From assembly GCF_001403875.1 (NCBI RefSeq), contig NZ_LN884299.1, forward strand, positions 186,001 to 250,000: DNA of 64,000 nt, written 5' to 3'. A program made the position numbers and the translations under genes. The notes under the pieces are model-generated. The model saw only the letters and a list, made by a program, of their open reading frames with translations. It made no database searches and had not been told where the DNA came from. This DNA comes from Paenibacillus ihumii. GTDB taxonomy: Bacteria; Bacillota; Bacilli; Paenibacillales; Paenibacillaceae. Shown one piece after another: positions 18,919 through 27,888 of the stretch (within the stretch, counting starts at the first letter, position 1; every line of letters begins with the position of its first letter).

Positions 18919-20094
18919 CTATGTGTCCATGCGAACATGATCCCATGATTCGTCTCCGCAGCCAATCAGCCAGAACAACGCCCGGCGCCGCTCCATGACA
19001 ATGCTCTCGCTCATCCCGGCTGGCGCGCTCTCTCCATTGATTCTGCTGTTCACGCAGGCCCAATGCAGACGATAGATCCGATCCGCCTCATCTAAAATCT
19101 CTTCCGGACGGCGCAGCGAGGTTTTGCTCATGAACTCCTCGAAGGTATCGCAGCTGGACACCGCCTGAATTGCAAAATCACAGTCACAGACCTGATCTGG
19201 AAAATCGAGCGACTCGACCAATCCCAAAGCCCAGATCAGCGCCCAATAGGCCTCGTATTGCCAGGAGATATTCACCGCATCCTGATGCTCAGGCTCCTCC
19301 TGTTGGAGCAGCTCCACTTCATTTTCCGTCAGGGCATCCGTTACCCCATATTTGTCCAGCATACCAATCACGAACTGCCCGGATCGCTCCAGATCCTCAT
19401 CCTGCAGGACATCACAGGCATACTGGATTACAAGCAGCAGAGCAACCGCTCTACGGGCGATTTCCTCCGGGGACCTAAAGCGCAGATCCGCTAATGGCGG
19501 CAGCTGGGGCAGCCCTTCATTCCAGGAGATATTCCTCTCCCGCAAATAAGCGATCGTTGATTGCTTCCGCTGCTCGCCCTCGGCTGAGACTCGTTCCTCG
19601 CCTCTAATTTTGCGCGTGCAAGCCCTGGGGCTGAACTCGGCATTCCCAGACCTTCCGTCAGGATGCACAATGACGCGCCCGTCGCGATCGGCCAGCGTCC
19701 CGTCCGGGAAGAAGCCGATGCCATCCACGCTGCGAAGAAGCCCCTGGAACAATGTCAAATATGCTTCGTCGTAATCCTTCTCCGTCTCGATCGCCAGCAT
19801 CGTGTTGATCACGGAAATCTGCGTAAGCACAAGCCGCTTCAACTGCTCGTCCTCAAACGGAATGCGATCATAGAATCCCATCATGCCTGGAACATTGTTC
19901 GCAAAATAATCCGGATCGGTATCCTCAGAGGCTACCCTAATGACTATCTTGTTGTTGTTGAACCACTTCCGCGGCCGAATTACATACTCGCCGGGACCTC
20001 CGTCTATTTTGTAGCCGTCTGTAAATACCTCCGCAATTAAGCCCGGAACATCTCCGGTATCGTTCCTTGAAGCAAATATCGTAAAATGCCGCAC
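18919..20094 (-). CDS. DUF4272-domain protein
   Basis: This protein has 391 residues. The C-terminal half, starting at RKQSTIAYLRERNISWNEGL and running through EEIARRAVALLLVIQYA and YEAYWALIWALGLV to RLHWACVN and LFWLIGCG, matches the DUF4272 pattern. The N-terminal half is a separate alpha/beta region (FTIFASRNDTGDVPGLIAE, PGEYVIRPRKWFNNNKIVIR). GTG 20094 follows AAGGAGGCG and is preferred over the longer frame to 20307. The terminator of the upstream methyltransferase gene ends only about 20 bp before it. Function unknown; probably cytoplasmic. Confidence 0.8.
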   Translation of the reverse strand: MRHFTIFASRNDTGDVPGLIAEVFTDGYKIDGGPGEYVIRPRKWFNNNKIVIRVASEDTDPDYFANNVPGMMGFYDRIPFEDEQLKRLVLTQISVINTMLAIETEKDYDEAYLTLFQGLLRSVDGIGFFPDGTLADRDGRVIVHPDGRSGNAEFSPRACTRKIRGEERVSAEGEQRKQSTIAYLRERNISWNEGLPQLPPLADLRFRSPEEIARRAVALLLVIQYACDVLQDEDLERSGQFVIGMLDKYGVTDALTENEVELLQQEEPEHQDAVNISWQYEAYWALIWALGLVESLDFPDQVCDCDFAIQAVSSCDTFEEFMSKTSLRRPEEILDEADRIYRLHWACVNSRINGESAPAGMSESIVMERRRALFWLIGCGDESWDHVRMDT

Positions 20095-20113
20095 GATAAA
20101 CCCACGCCTCCTT

Positions 20114-20139
20114 AAAAAACGGGGCTGTAATAGCCCCGT
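20114..20139 (-). terminator. Terminator after the methyltransferase gene
   Basis: ACGGGGCT and AGCCCCGT arms around a 5-base loop are followed on the minus strand by TTTTTT. Confidence 0.85.
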
Positions 20140-20170
20140 TAATAGCCACTTTATAAAATATCCATATGAT

Positions 20171-20932
20171 CTATATCGATTTACGAGCCATGATGAAAAA
20201 GCGATGCTCCCGGCTCTCCACACAGCCGTCCTGCTCCAGCTTCTTCTGCAGCTCACACAGCTTCTCAAAGCACCGGTCCACAGAAAACCCGGCAAACTCC
20301 CACTCAATCACCCTTGCAAAATACACCAGCGCCCCGATATCCATAAACCGGAGACGTGGAAAGCACTCCTGCCGCTCTAAAACCGTAAATCCAGCCAGCA
20401 TTAACTCGCGAACCGCTTCCTCTAGGCCCAACCCCGAATCCGTGGTCATCCCCTCTTCTCCAACCAGCCAACGGGACAGATCACGATTGTTCTGGCCGCC
20501 TACCTGCTGGGTAATGAACCAGCCGCCCGGCTTCATGACTCTAACTAGCTCCTGAACTGAATAGGCTTCATGACGATTGATCACTAAATCGAAGAAACCA
20601 TCGTCAAAAGGCAGGCTCGCATCATCGAACACCTGTCTGACCTCAATGCCGTAATCGGGCAAAACAGCCCGACAGAGCTCGTAATTCGGCGGATAGGCCT
20701 CCGTCGCATACGTCCTCCCTCTTGGAGGCTGGAGCGACCGGAGAAACTCCCCTCCCCCGGTCCCCATATCAAGCATCACGCGCTCTTCGCTCATCTGGGC
20801 AAGCACTGCCGCCCTGTAGTCCCAGGGCAGCTCATCCTCCGCGGTTCGCCCGGCCAAAGACGAGAAATCCCAGCCCTGAAAGCCCCTCACTTCTTCCTTT
20901 TTCCATACCTCTCTTAATCTCTCACGATCCAT
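20171..20932 (-). CDS. SAM-dependent methyltransferase (class I)
   Basis: This 253-residue protein has the SAM-binding motif MLDMGTGGGEFL (motif I), an acidic strand end at TYATEAYPPN (motif II), FDLVINRHEAYSV (motif III/IV) and ELVRVMKPGGWFITQQVGG. These define a Rossmann-like class I methyltransferase of the Methyltransf_11 type. ATG 20932 follows GAGAGAGGGATG. The substrate is unknown. It is a single gene with its own terminator. Confidence 0.87.
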   Translation of the reverse strand: MDRERLREVWKKEEVRGFQGWDFSSLAGRTAEDELPWDYRAAVLAQMSEERVMLDMGTGGGEFLRSLQPPRGRTYATEAYPPNYELCRAVLPDYGIEVRQVFDDASLPFDDGFFDLVINRHEAYSVQELVRVMKPGGWFITQQVGGQNNRDLSRWLVGEEGMTTDSGLGLEEAVRELMLAGFTVLERQECFPRLRFMDIGALVYFARVIEWEFAGFSVDRCFEKLCELQKKLEQDGCVESREHRFFIMARKSI

Positions 20933-21000
20933 TTGGCATCCCTCTCTCATAAATTTCACTAGGAATTTAATACTTCAATCTAGCCTAAACCACAGAGAGA

Positions 21001-21070
21001 TGCAGCTGCCGGATAACAATAATAAGCCCTTTAGCCCGGTACAAACGGTTATCCGTTACATTGCAGCTGC
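21001..21070. repeat. Stem-forming repeat in the intergenic region
   Basis: CGGATAAC (21010-21017) pairs with GTTATCCG (21048-21055), and GCAGCTGC palindromes flank both arms. No T-run follows on either strand. Confidence 0.4.
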
Positions 21071-21187
21071 ACCGGGCAGATACCGTATTTCCTCACCATC
21101 CACAAAATCATCGACTACTCACCCCATAAACTTTTTATGTATTGAATTAAATAAGATGCCGCTGGAAGAAAGAGCCGTCTCAGTTCC

Positions 21188-21943
21188 TCACTCCAGCAGT
21201 TCCCTCAGCATACGTTCCCGGCCATTCATAAATTCCTTCATAATGATGAAATGATCCGTCTCCTCCAGCGTCGTCTCGTGAATCCCCTCCGGGGTCAGCT
21301 GGTAGATCACGCTGTCTGGGTAGGCCATGATAATCGGCGAATGCGTCGAAATAATCAACTGCGAATATTCGTTCACGAGCTCATGAATCCGCGACAGCAT
21401 CGCCATTTGGCGGTACGGGGACAAGGCGGCCTCCGGCTCGTCCATAATATACAGGCCCCTCCCGCCGAAGCGGTTCATGAACGCCGCGAAGAATGATTCG
21501 CCGTGCGACATCATGTGCAGCGGCCGGCCGCCGTAAGAGCCGACTACAGAAGGCCCCCCTTCTCCCTCATCCAGCCGGCCGATCTCCGTGGCCAGATTAT
21601 AGTAGCTCTCCGCCCGGAAGAAGAAGCCGTCCCTCGGCTTGCGCACGCCTCTCACCAGACGAATATATTCATGCAGCTCGGAATGCGTCTCGGCGGTCGA
21701 GAAGTTGAAGTTCAGCGTCCCGCCCTCCGGGTTGAAGCCAAGGGCGACCGCGATCGCCTCCAGCAGCGTCGATTTGCCCATGCCGTTCTCGCCGACGATA
21801 TAGGTCACCCTAGGATGAAAATCGAGCTGCTCCAGATCAGCGACCGCCGGCAGATGAAAGGGGTACTCCCGGAAGGACGGCACCTCCTCCCGCCGCAGCG
21901 CGATGCTCCGCAAATAAGCATCCATTTTCGTTAAGCCGCTCAT
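21188..21943 (-). CDS. AAA-family ATPase (SMC/RecF-like P-loop protein)
   Basis: This 251-residue protein has Walker A VGENGMGKST near residue 50, the signature-like MMSHGESFFAAF, Walker B LYIMDEPEAALSP and a switch region LIISTHSPIIMAYP. This is a compact ABC-type ATPase of the AAA_15/AAA_21 kind, without membrane segments. Its ATG lies 3 bp after the stop of the ABC exporter gene, so it is the third gene of that operon. A regulatory or coupling role with the exporter is possible, but the function is not established. Confidence 0.85.
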   Translation of the reverse strand: MSGLTKMDAYLRSIALRREEVPSFREYPFHLPAVADLEQLDFHPRVTYIVGENGMGKSTLLEAIAVALGFNPEGGTLNFNFSTAETHSELHEYIRLVRGVRKPRDGFFFRAESYYNLATEIGRLDEGEGGPSVVGSYGGRPLHMMSHGESFFAAFMNRFGGRGLYIMDEPEAALSPYRQMAMLSRIHELVNEYSQLIISTHSPIIMAYPDSVIYQLTPEGIHETTLEETDHFIIMKEFMNGRERMLRELLE

Positions 21944-21946
21944 GAG

Positions 21947-23785
21947 CTACACATCCTCTCCCTGCAAAGTCCCGTGATACAGCCCGCTGTAGAAGCCCTC
22001 CTGCCGCAGCAGCTCCTCATGCGAGCCCTGCTCAATCAGGCGGCCCTCCTTCAGCACGAGGATTTTATCCGCCTGACGGATCGTATTAAGCCGGTGCGCG
22101 ATGACGAAGCTTGTTCTGCCCTTCATCAGCCGCTGCAGGCCCTCTTGGATCTTGAGCTCGGTCACCGTGTCTATGCTGCTGGTCGCTTCGTCCAGCACGA
22201 GAATCGACGGATTGGCAAGGATCGCCCGTGCGATTGCCAGCAGCTGCCGCTGCCCCTGACTGATGCCGCTGCCGTCGGCATCGAGCATTTTATCGTAGCC
22301 ATCCTGCAGACGCATAATGAAGGAATGCGCATTCGCCAGGCGCGACGCCTCCTCTACCTCCTCATCGGTCGCATCGAGCCGCCCGAAGCGGATATTTTCC
22401 CGGATCGTCCCTTTAAACAAGAAGGAATCCTGCAGCACGAACGCCATATGCGAGCGCAGGCTCTCCCGCCGAATCGTCGTAATATCCCGACCATCCACCG
22501 TAATCGTCCCTTTAGAGGGATTGTAAAAACGGGACAGCAGCTGGATCAGCGTCGTTTTTCCCGCTCCCGTAGGGCCCACCAAGGCGATCATCTCCCCCGG
22601 CTTCGCCTCAAAGCTGATCCCCTCCAGCGTATCGCCGCCCTCTTCATAGGAGAACGATACGTCCGAGAACCGGACAGCGCCCTCCACCTGCTGCAGCGTG
22701 ACCGCTGCTCCCTCGTCCCTCTCCTCGACCTCTTCGTCCATCACCTCGAACACCCGCTCCGCCCCGGCAATCGCCGACAGCAGCGTGTTCCACTGGTTCG
22801 CCAAATCATTCAGCGGCCGGGTAAACTGCCGCGAATATTCCACGAAGACGATGATCACACCTACTGTAATCGCGCCGCGGATCGCCAGAATCCCGCCCAC
22901 CCCGGCGACCAGCGCAAAACCCAGGTTATTCAGCGCGTTCATCAGCTTCGGTATGAAGCCCGAAATCGTCTGCGCCCAGAATCCCGACTGCCGGATCGCA
23001 TCGTTCCGCTCCCTGAATTCACGCATCACCCGCTCCTCCTGCGAGAAAGCCTTGATGATCCGCTGGCCGGACAGCGTCTCCTCGATATAACCGTTCAGCT
23101 CGCCCAGATTCTTCTGGCGCTCCTTATAGAGCGGGCCCGTCCGCCGGGTAATCCAGCGCATCCCGAGCATCATCAGCGGCACGATCATGAACGTCAGCAG
23201 CGTCAGCAGCGGGCTGAGGTACAGCATGACCGCCAGCGTCCCGATCAGCGTCAGCACACTGGAGAAAATCTGAATCGCCGAGCTGTTCAGCGTCGAGCTG
23301 ACATTGTCGATATCGTTCGTCAACCGGCTCATAATCTCGCCCTGCTGCCTGGTTCCGAAGAACGGAATGGGCAGCCGGTGAAGCTGGCGGAACAGATCGA
23401 TCCGCATGCGGTACACCGTCTCCTGGGCGATCTCGATCATCCAAATATTTTGCAGCCAGGAGCTGAGCGAGTAGCCTATATACACCACACCTAATCCTGT
23501 TAAAAATAACACCCACGGCGCTCCCCCGCCCCCTGCGAGGAAATCATCCACAGCAACGCCGATCAAATACGGTCCCAGCAGCGATAGCCCCGAGCTGGCC
23601 ACGACCATTAGCAGGACGAGCGTCAGCTTCGCCTTGCGTTTGGCCAAATACTGCCAAATACGGCCCAGCGTGCCCGACCAGTTCTTGGCCTTGACCTTCG
23701 GCTTCCGCCCGGAGGCGGAGCCTGAGCTATTAAGATCCAGCTTCGGATAAGGATGCCGGAACGGTTCAACGAAGGTTTTGAACAT
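21947..23785 (-). CDS. ABC exporter, catalytic half (TMD-NBD)
   Basis: About 612 residues: six membrane helices (first at LTLVLLMVVASSGLSLLGPYLIG), then an ATPase domain with Walker A GPTGAGKTT, Walker B ILVLDEATSSID carrying the catalytic Glu, and a deviating signature ISQGQRQLL instead of LSGGQ. ATG 23785 has GGAGGAGG upstream and overlaps the partner gene by 20 bp. With the partner it forms a heterodimeric exporter with one canonical and one degenerate ATP site, like TM287/288 or BmrCD. The substrate is unknown, probably a drug or lipid. Confidence 0.93.
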   Translation of the reverse strand: MFKTFVEPFRHPYPKLDLNSSGSASGRKPKVKAKNWSGTLGRIWQYLAKRKAKLTLVLLMVVASSGLSLLGPYLIGVAVDDFLAGGGGAPWVLFLTGLGVVYIGYSLSSWLQNIWMIEIAQETVYRMRIDLFRQLHRLPIPFFGTRQQGEIMSRLTNDIDNVSSTLNSSAIQIFSSVLTLIGTLAVMLYLSPLLTLLTFMIVPLMMLGMRWITRRTGPLYKERQKNLGELNGYIEETLSGQRIIKAFSQEERVMREFRERNDAIRQSGFWAQTISGFIPKLMNALNNLGFALVAGVGGILAIRGAITVGVIIVFVEYSRQFTRPLNDLANQWNTLLSAIAGAERVFEVMDEEVEERDEGAAVTLQQVEGAVRFSDVSFSYEEGGDTLEGISFEAKPGEMIALVGPTGAGKTTLIQLLSRFYNPSKGTITVDGRDITTIRRESLRSHMAFVLQDSFLFKGTIRENIRFGRLDATDEEVEEASRLANAHSFIMRLQDGYDKMLDADGSGISQGQRQLLAIARAILANPSILVLDEATSSIDTVTELKIQEGLQRLMKGRTSFVIAHRLNTIRQADKILVLKEGRLIEQGSHEELLRQEGFYSGLYHGTLQGEDV

Positions 23786-25664
23786 GCTGCGCCTCCTCCC
23801 CATACTGAGACTCGTAAATCCGCCGATACAACGTAGATTCTGCCATTAATTCCTCATGGCTGCCCTGGGCAATGAGACGCCCTTCGTCGAGCAGGAGAAT
23901 GAGGTCGGCCGACGTGGTGGAGCTGATTTTTTGCGTAATTAGAAAAGTAGTGCAGGATAACTGTGTCAGCTCCTCCAGCAAAGCGGCCTCCGTCCGGACA
24001 TCCAGCGCGCTCGTGCTGTCGTCCAGAATGAGGATTGCCGGCCTCCGCACGAGCGCCCGGGCGATCGACAGCCGCTGCTTCTGGCCCCCGGACAAGTTCA
24101 CGCCGCGCTGCCCGAGCATCGTGTCGTAGCCATGGGGCAGCCGCTTGATCGTCTCGTGAATCTGCGCCTGCTTGGCCGCCTTCACGATTTGCTCCATGCC
24201 CGCATCCTCGCGCCCCCAGGCGATATTATCCCGTACCGAGCCCGAGAACAGCATGACCTCCTGCGGAACATAACCGATCGCCCCGCGCAGCCGTTCCGGC
24301 TCGATATGACGGATATCGCGGCCATCGATGCGAATGATTCCGCCTGTTGCTTCATGCAATCGGGGAATGAGCTGAACGAGCGAGGACTTACCCGATCCAG
24401 TCGCTCCCATAATCGCTACCCGCTGTTTTGGCTTGACCTCAAAAGAGATCTCCTGCAGCACCCGAATATCGCTGGCCGGGTAGCTAAAGCTCACCCCGTC
24501 AAACTGCACCCCACCCTGGATCGGAAGGGGAGTCTGATCAGCCGCATCAGCCTGCTGGGCGGGACTCTGTACCCCACGAGCTTCACGAACTTCATGGGCT
24601 TCACGGATTTGACGGGCATCACGCGCTTCATGGGCTTCATGGACTTCATGGACTTCACGGACTTCACTGGCATTTCCAGCCTTGTCCACTATCACAGCTT
24701 CGGTTCCCGCCGCACCTTCTTCCTTCTCCGTGCGGAGCACCTCGACCACCCGCTGGCCGGAAGCAGCCGCCCGCGAATAAGAGCTGATGATCCAGGATAG
24801 TGCGGACAGCGCGCCAATCGTTCGCAGCGAGTAGTTCAGCACCGCGACCACTTCCCCCGTCGTGGCTTGTCCTGATGCAATATCCAAACGGCCGAACCAC
24901 AGGATCGCGATAATGCCGCCGTTCATCATCAGCAGCATGAGCGGCATCGTCGTCTCCGTCAGCCGCAGGGCGGAGACGGTGCCCTGCATCAGCTCGCGGC
25001 TCCGCTGCTCGAACCGCTTCATTTCATGACCGACGCGAACGAACACGCGGATCAGCCGCATGCCGGTCAGATTCTCCTGAATGACCCCGTTCACCGTATC
25101 CATTCGCTGCTGTACGGTTCGAAAGAGAAGGGATGTTTTTTTCATCATCCACATAATGAAGACCGCCAGCACTGGCGCTGTTACCGTCAGCAGCAGGCCC
25201 AGCTTCACATTGACGACCAGAGCCATAATGACGCTCCCCGTTACGACCAGCGGGACGCGCGTCGCAAAGCGCAGACTCATGAACACCATTTCCTGCAGCT
25301 GCGTAATATCCCCGGTCAATCGCGTAATGAGCGACGATGTCGAGAATCGGCTGAACACCGCATACGTAAAGGACTGAACCTGGTCATACAGCTTGTCGCG
25401 CAGATCATATCCAAACCCCTGGCTGGCATGGGACGCAAAGAAGGAGCTGGCCAATCCCGCCGCAAATGCAAGGAGCGCGCTCACGACGAGCACGCCTCCC
25501 CACAGCCAGACGACGGACAGATCCTGCTTGCTGATCCCGTCATCGATAATGCGGGAGATGAGCAGGGGCTGGATCAGCTCCACGAACAGCTCGATCAACA
25601 TCATGCAAATTGCCGACATGGCGGCAACCCGGTATTTTTTAATAAAGGATAAAATTGTAGCCAT
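23766..25664 (-). CDS. ABC exporter, degenerate-site half (TMD-NBD)
   Basis: About 632 residues: six helices (first at VAAMSAICMMLIELFVELIQPLL) and an NBD with Walker A GATGSGKSS, canonical LSGGQKQRLSIARAL and Walker B LILDDSTSALD. Asp replaces the catalytic Glu, as in the degenerate site of heterodimeric exporters. GGAGG precedes ATG 25664. The linker at about residues 335-385 is a run of E-V-H-E-A-H-E-A-R-like units encoded by simple repeats (24560-24665). This is unusual between TMD and NBD and may vary in length. Confidence 0.93.
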   Translation of the reverse strand: MATILSFIKKYRVAAMSAICMMLIELFVELIQPLLISRIIDDGISKQDLSVVWLWGGVLVVSALLAFAAGLASSFFASHASQGFGYDLRDKLYDQVQSFTYAVFSRFSTSSLITRLTGDITQLQEMVFMSLRFATRVPLVVTGSVIMALVVNVKLGLLLTVTAPVLAVFIMWMMKKTSLLFRTVQQRMDTVNGVIQENLTGMRLIRVFVRVGHEMKRFEQRSRELMQGTVSALRLTETTMPLMLLMMNGGIIAILWFGRLDIASGQATTGEVVAVLNYSLRTIGALSALSWIISSYSRAAASGQRVVEVLRTEKEEGAAGTEAVIVDKAGNASEVREVHEVHEAHEARDARQIREAHEVREARGVQSPAQQADAADQTPLPIQGGVQFDGVSFSYPASDIRVLQEISFEVKPKQRVAIMGATGSGKSSLVQLIPRLHEATGGIIRIDGRDIRHIEPERLRGAIGYVPQEVMLFSGSVRDNIAWGREDAGMEQIVKAAKQAQIHETIKRLPHGYDTMLGQRGVNLSGGQKQRLSIARALVRRPAILILDDSTSALDVRTEAALLEELTQLSCTTFLITQKISSTTSADLILLLDEGRLIAQGSHEELMAESTLYRRIYESQYGEEAQHVQNLR

Positions 25665-25739
25665 CTGCCTTACCTCCGGATCCATCCCGCCTGGCTTCTT
25701 ACTCTAGCTTGTCATTCCTGCTGCGCTCGCCCAATTTGT

Positions 25740-25965
25740 CAGTCTGTCGTTTATTTAAGCACTAATTTACGAGGTTCTCATCGTTTATGTTTATATCGTT
25801 TATATCAGTTACGTTGGTTACGCTAATTGCTGGTATATCGTTTATATCGGTTGCGCTAGTTACGTTGGTTACGTTGGGACGTTGGTTATGAGCTAAGTTG
25901 GTTATGTTAGCTAAGTTGGTTAAGCGCGCCGTTACGTTGATTACGTTGATTACACCGTTTAAGAC
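25740..25965. repeat. Degenerate simple-sequence repeat, gap between ABC operon and FtsX gene
   Basis: The units GTTTATATCG, GTTACGTTGGTTACG and GCTAAGTTGGTTA recur many times, giving a degenerate period of 6-9 bases. No supported gene is present. A minus-strand frame reads N-V-T/I-N-D repeats, but it overlaps the FtsX gene end and has no start signal. Confidence 0.75.
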
Positions 25966-25967
25966 GT

Positions 25968-27848
25968 CTATTCGACTGACTTCAAAGCCTCGATCATATC
26001 GATATGCTTCAGCTTGTAATGCATGAACAGCATGACGATGCCCGAGAACAGCAAGGTCAGAACCGAAGCATACCCGTAGCTCAGCCATTTGATCACAGGA
26101 CTGAACATCATAATATCGATCTCCGCCGTCCGAAGCACAAAGCTGTGAAGCCAAATGCCAAGAAAGTTTCCGACCACAATGCCGAGGAAGCTGAGGATCA
26201 GATTCTCGCGGTAAATATACATCGTTACTTCCTTGTCGTAAAAGCCGAGCACCTTAATGGTCGACAGTTCGCGCACCCGCTCGGACACGTTGATGTTCGT
26301 CAAATTATACAGCACGACAAAAGCCAGGGCCGCTGCGGAAATAATGAGCACAACCACGACGACATCCATGCTTTGGAGCGTGTCCGTAAAAGCTTCCCCC
26401 ACGCTGCTCGAGAACTTCACAAGAGCTACGCGATCCAGAGCCGTCAGCTCCTCCCCGAAACGGTCCTCCCAAGCCTGGCTCGTATCGTTCGACAAAACCA
26501 GCTGTGTGTTATATTCCGGATCTTTGCCAAAAACTCCTTCATAATACGACGGAGTCATATAAACGAAGTGCATCGCATAGTTCTCCGTGATTCCGGCCAC
26601 CTGGACCTCGAAGGGCTCATTCTCCTTGTTCTGCAGCGTCAAAGCATCACCCGGCTGCAGGCCGTAGAGCTTCGCCAGCTTCTCCGTCACGATGGCACCT
26701 TCGTCGTTCAGTTCCTCCGGCTCTCCCGTTCTCCGATCCTTGAGCACGACGAAGCGGTCAAAATCCTCCGTCAGCTCGGGAACGAACACGGTTACGTCCT
26801 GGTTATTGACCCCTTCAGCCGCAGCGGTCATCGTATCCTGGGCCACATTCCGCGTTCCAACAATTTCAGGCGTCGCTGCCAGGAGGGCTTCATATTCCTC
26901 CTTCTCCTGCACAGCGTCCGCGCTATCCTCTTTAAAAGCGATCATCGCGTCGTACTTCATAATCTCGCTATACTGCAATGCGGCGACATCCCCGATGGAG
27001 TCCTTCATGCCGAAGCCCGCCAGAATAAGCGCCGTACAGCCGGCCACCCCGAAGACGGTCATGAACATCCGCTGCTTGTAGCGGAACAGGTTCCGCGCCG
27101 TCACCTTGCCGATAAAGCCGAGCTTCCGCCAAACAAACGTCAGCCGCTCCAGCAGAATCCGCTGCCCGCTCTTCGGCGCCTTCGGACGCATCAGCACGGA
27201 TGCATGGCTGCGGAGCTCCACCCGGGTAGCGATCACCGCCGTCATCGTCGTACAGAGCAAGGCCACAATCACGGATTGCAGACTGTAGCTAGGATAGAAG
27301 CTGATCCGCAAATCCGGCAAATTATACAAAGCCCCGTAGGCATTATAGATAATCGTCGGGAACAGCGTAAACCCGATCGCCAGCCCGGCAGCCGAGGCTG
27401 CAAGGCTGGCCAGCGTACCGTACACGAGAAATTTCGCCATAATATCGGTATTCCGGTAGCCGAGCGCTTTGAGCGTCCCGATCTGCAGACGCTGCTCCTC
27501 CACCATCCGGGTCATCGTCGTCAGGCTGACCAATGCGGCAATCAGGAAAAAGAACACCGGAAAAGCAGTCGCGATCGCATTTAACCGGTCCGCATTGTCG
27601 CTGTATTCCGCATAGCCCGGATTGCTGCTGCGATCCAGCACGTAATACTTCGGCAGCTTCAGCTCATCAATCTGCTTCTGCCCGTCGGCCAGCTTTCTCT
27701 CGGCATCCGCGATGTCCCGCTCCGCCTTGGCCTTCTCCGTCTCATATTCGGCCAGCCCCTTATCGTATTCGGCCTGGCCTTTCTCCAGTTCGCGCTTCGC
27801 CTTCGCCAGCTGGGCTTCGCCCTCCTGCCGGCTCTCGGCCAGCTTCGC
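25968..27848 (-). CDS. FtsX-family ABC transporter permease, C-terminal part (broken by an adapter artefact)
   Basis: About 626 residues are open from the end of the adapter to the stop at 25968. It begins with the second half of a long charged coiled coil (KLAESRQEGEAQLAKAKREL). An FtsX core follows: LNAIATAFPVFFFLIAALVSLTTMTRMVEEQR with QIGTLKALGYRN, a second set of helices (MFMTVFGVAGCTALILAGFG), an extracytoplasmic MacB-like domain, and last helices ending LSYGYASVLTLLFSGIVMLF. Its frame equals that of the N-terminal part when the adapter is counted, but the adapter contributes a stop. The natural gene is probably a single protein of about 980 residues working with the adjacent ATPase. 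Confidence 0.9.
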   Translation of the reverse strand, partial: AKLAESRQEGEAQLAKAKRELEKGQAEYDKGLAEYETEKAKAERDIADAERKLADGQKQIDELKLPKYYVLDRSSNPGYAEYSDNADRLNAIATAFPVFFFLIAALVSLTTMTRMVEEQRLQIGTLKALGYRNTDIMAKFLVYGTLASLAASAAGLAIGFTLFPTIIYNAYGALYNLPDLRISFYPSYSLQSVIVALLCTTMTAVIATRVELRSHASVLMRPKAPKSGQRILLERLTFVWRKLGFIGKVTARNLFRYKQRMFMTVFGVAGCTALILAGFGMKDSIGDVAALQYSEIMKYDAMIAFKEDSADAVQEKEEYEALLAATPEIVGTRNVAQDTMTAAAEGVNNQDVTVFVPELTEDFDRFVVLKDRRTGEPEELNDEGAIVTEKLAKLYGLQPGDALTLQNKENEPFEVQVAGITENYAMHFVYMTPSYYEGVFGKDPEYNTQLVLSNDTSQAWEDRFGEELTALDRVALVKFSSSVGEAFTDTLQSMDVVVVVLIISAAALAFVVLYNLTNINVSERVRELSTIKVLGFYDKEVTMYIYRENLILSFLGIVVGNFLGIWLHSFVLRTAEIDIMMFSPVIKWLSYGYASVLTLLFSGIVMLFMHYKLKHIDMIEALKSVE

Positions 27849-27850
27849 CC

Positions 27851-27888
27851 CTGTCTCTTATACACCTCTAGATGTGTATAAGAGACAG
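27851..27888. other. Nextera mate-pair junction adapter left in the assembly
   Basis: CTGTCTCTTATACACCTCT (27851-27869) abuts AGATGTGTATAAGAGACAG (27870-27888). These are the two inverted 19-bp Tn5 mosaic ends joined head to head, exactly the Nextera mate-pair circularisation junction, with one mismatch (C for A at 27866). It lies inside a repetitive coiled-coil region with CCAGCTTCGCC on both sides. The flanking sequences may not be adjacent in the real genome. Confidence 0.95.

Noticed and set aside
21974..23494. 506-residue frame opposite the ABC exporter
   Set aside because: Composition rich in Arg, His, Gln and Pro is typical of the antisense of a GC-rich gene; the opposite strand holds a clear ABC exporter.
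26004..27584. 526-residue frame opposite the FtsX gene
   Set aside because: Antisense shadow of the permease; no family features.
27851..27888. Natural Tn5/IS50 insertion
   Set aside because: Only two abutting 19-bp mosaic ends with no transposon body. This is the mate-pair adapter structure.
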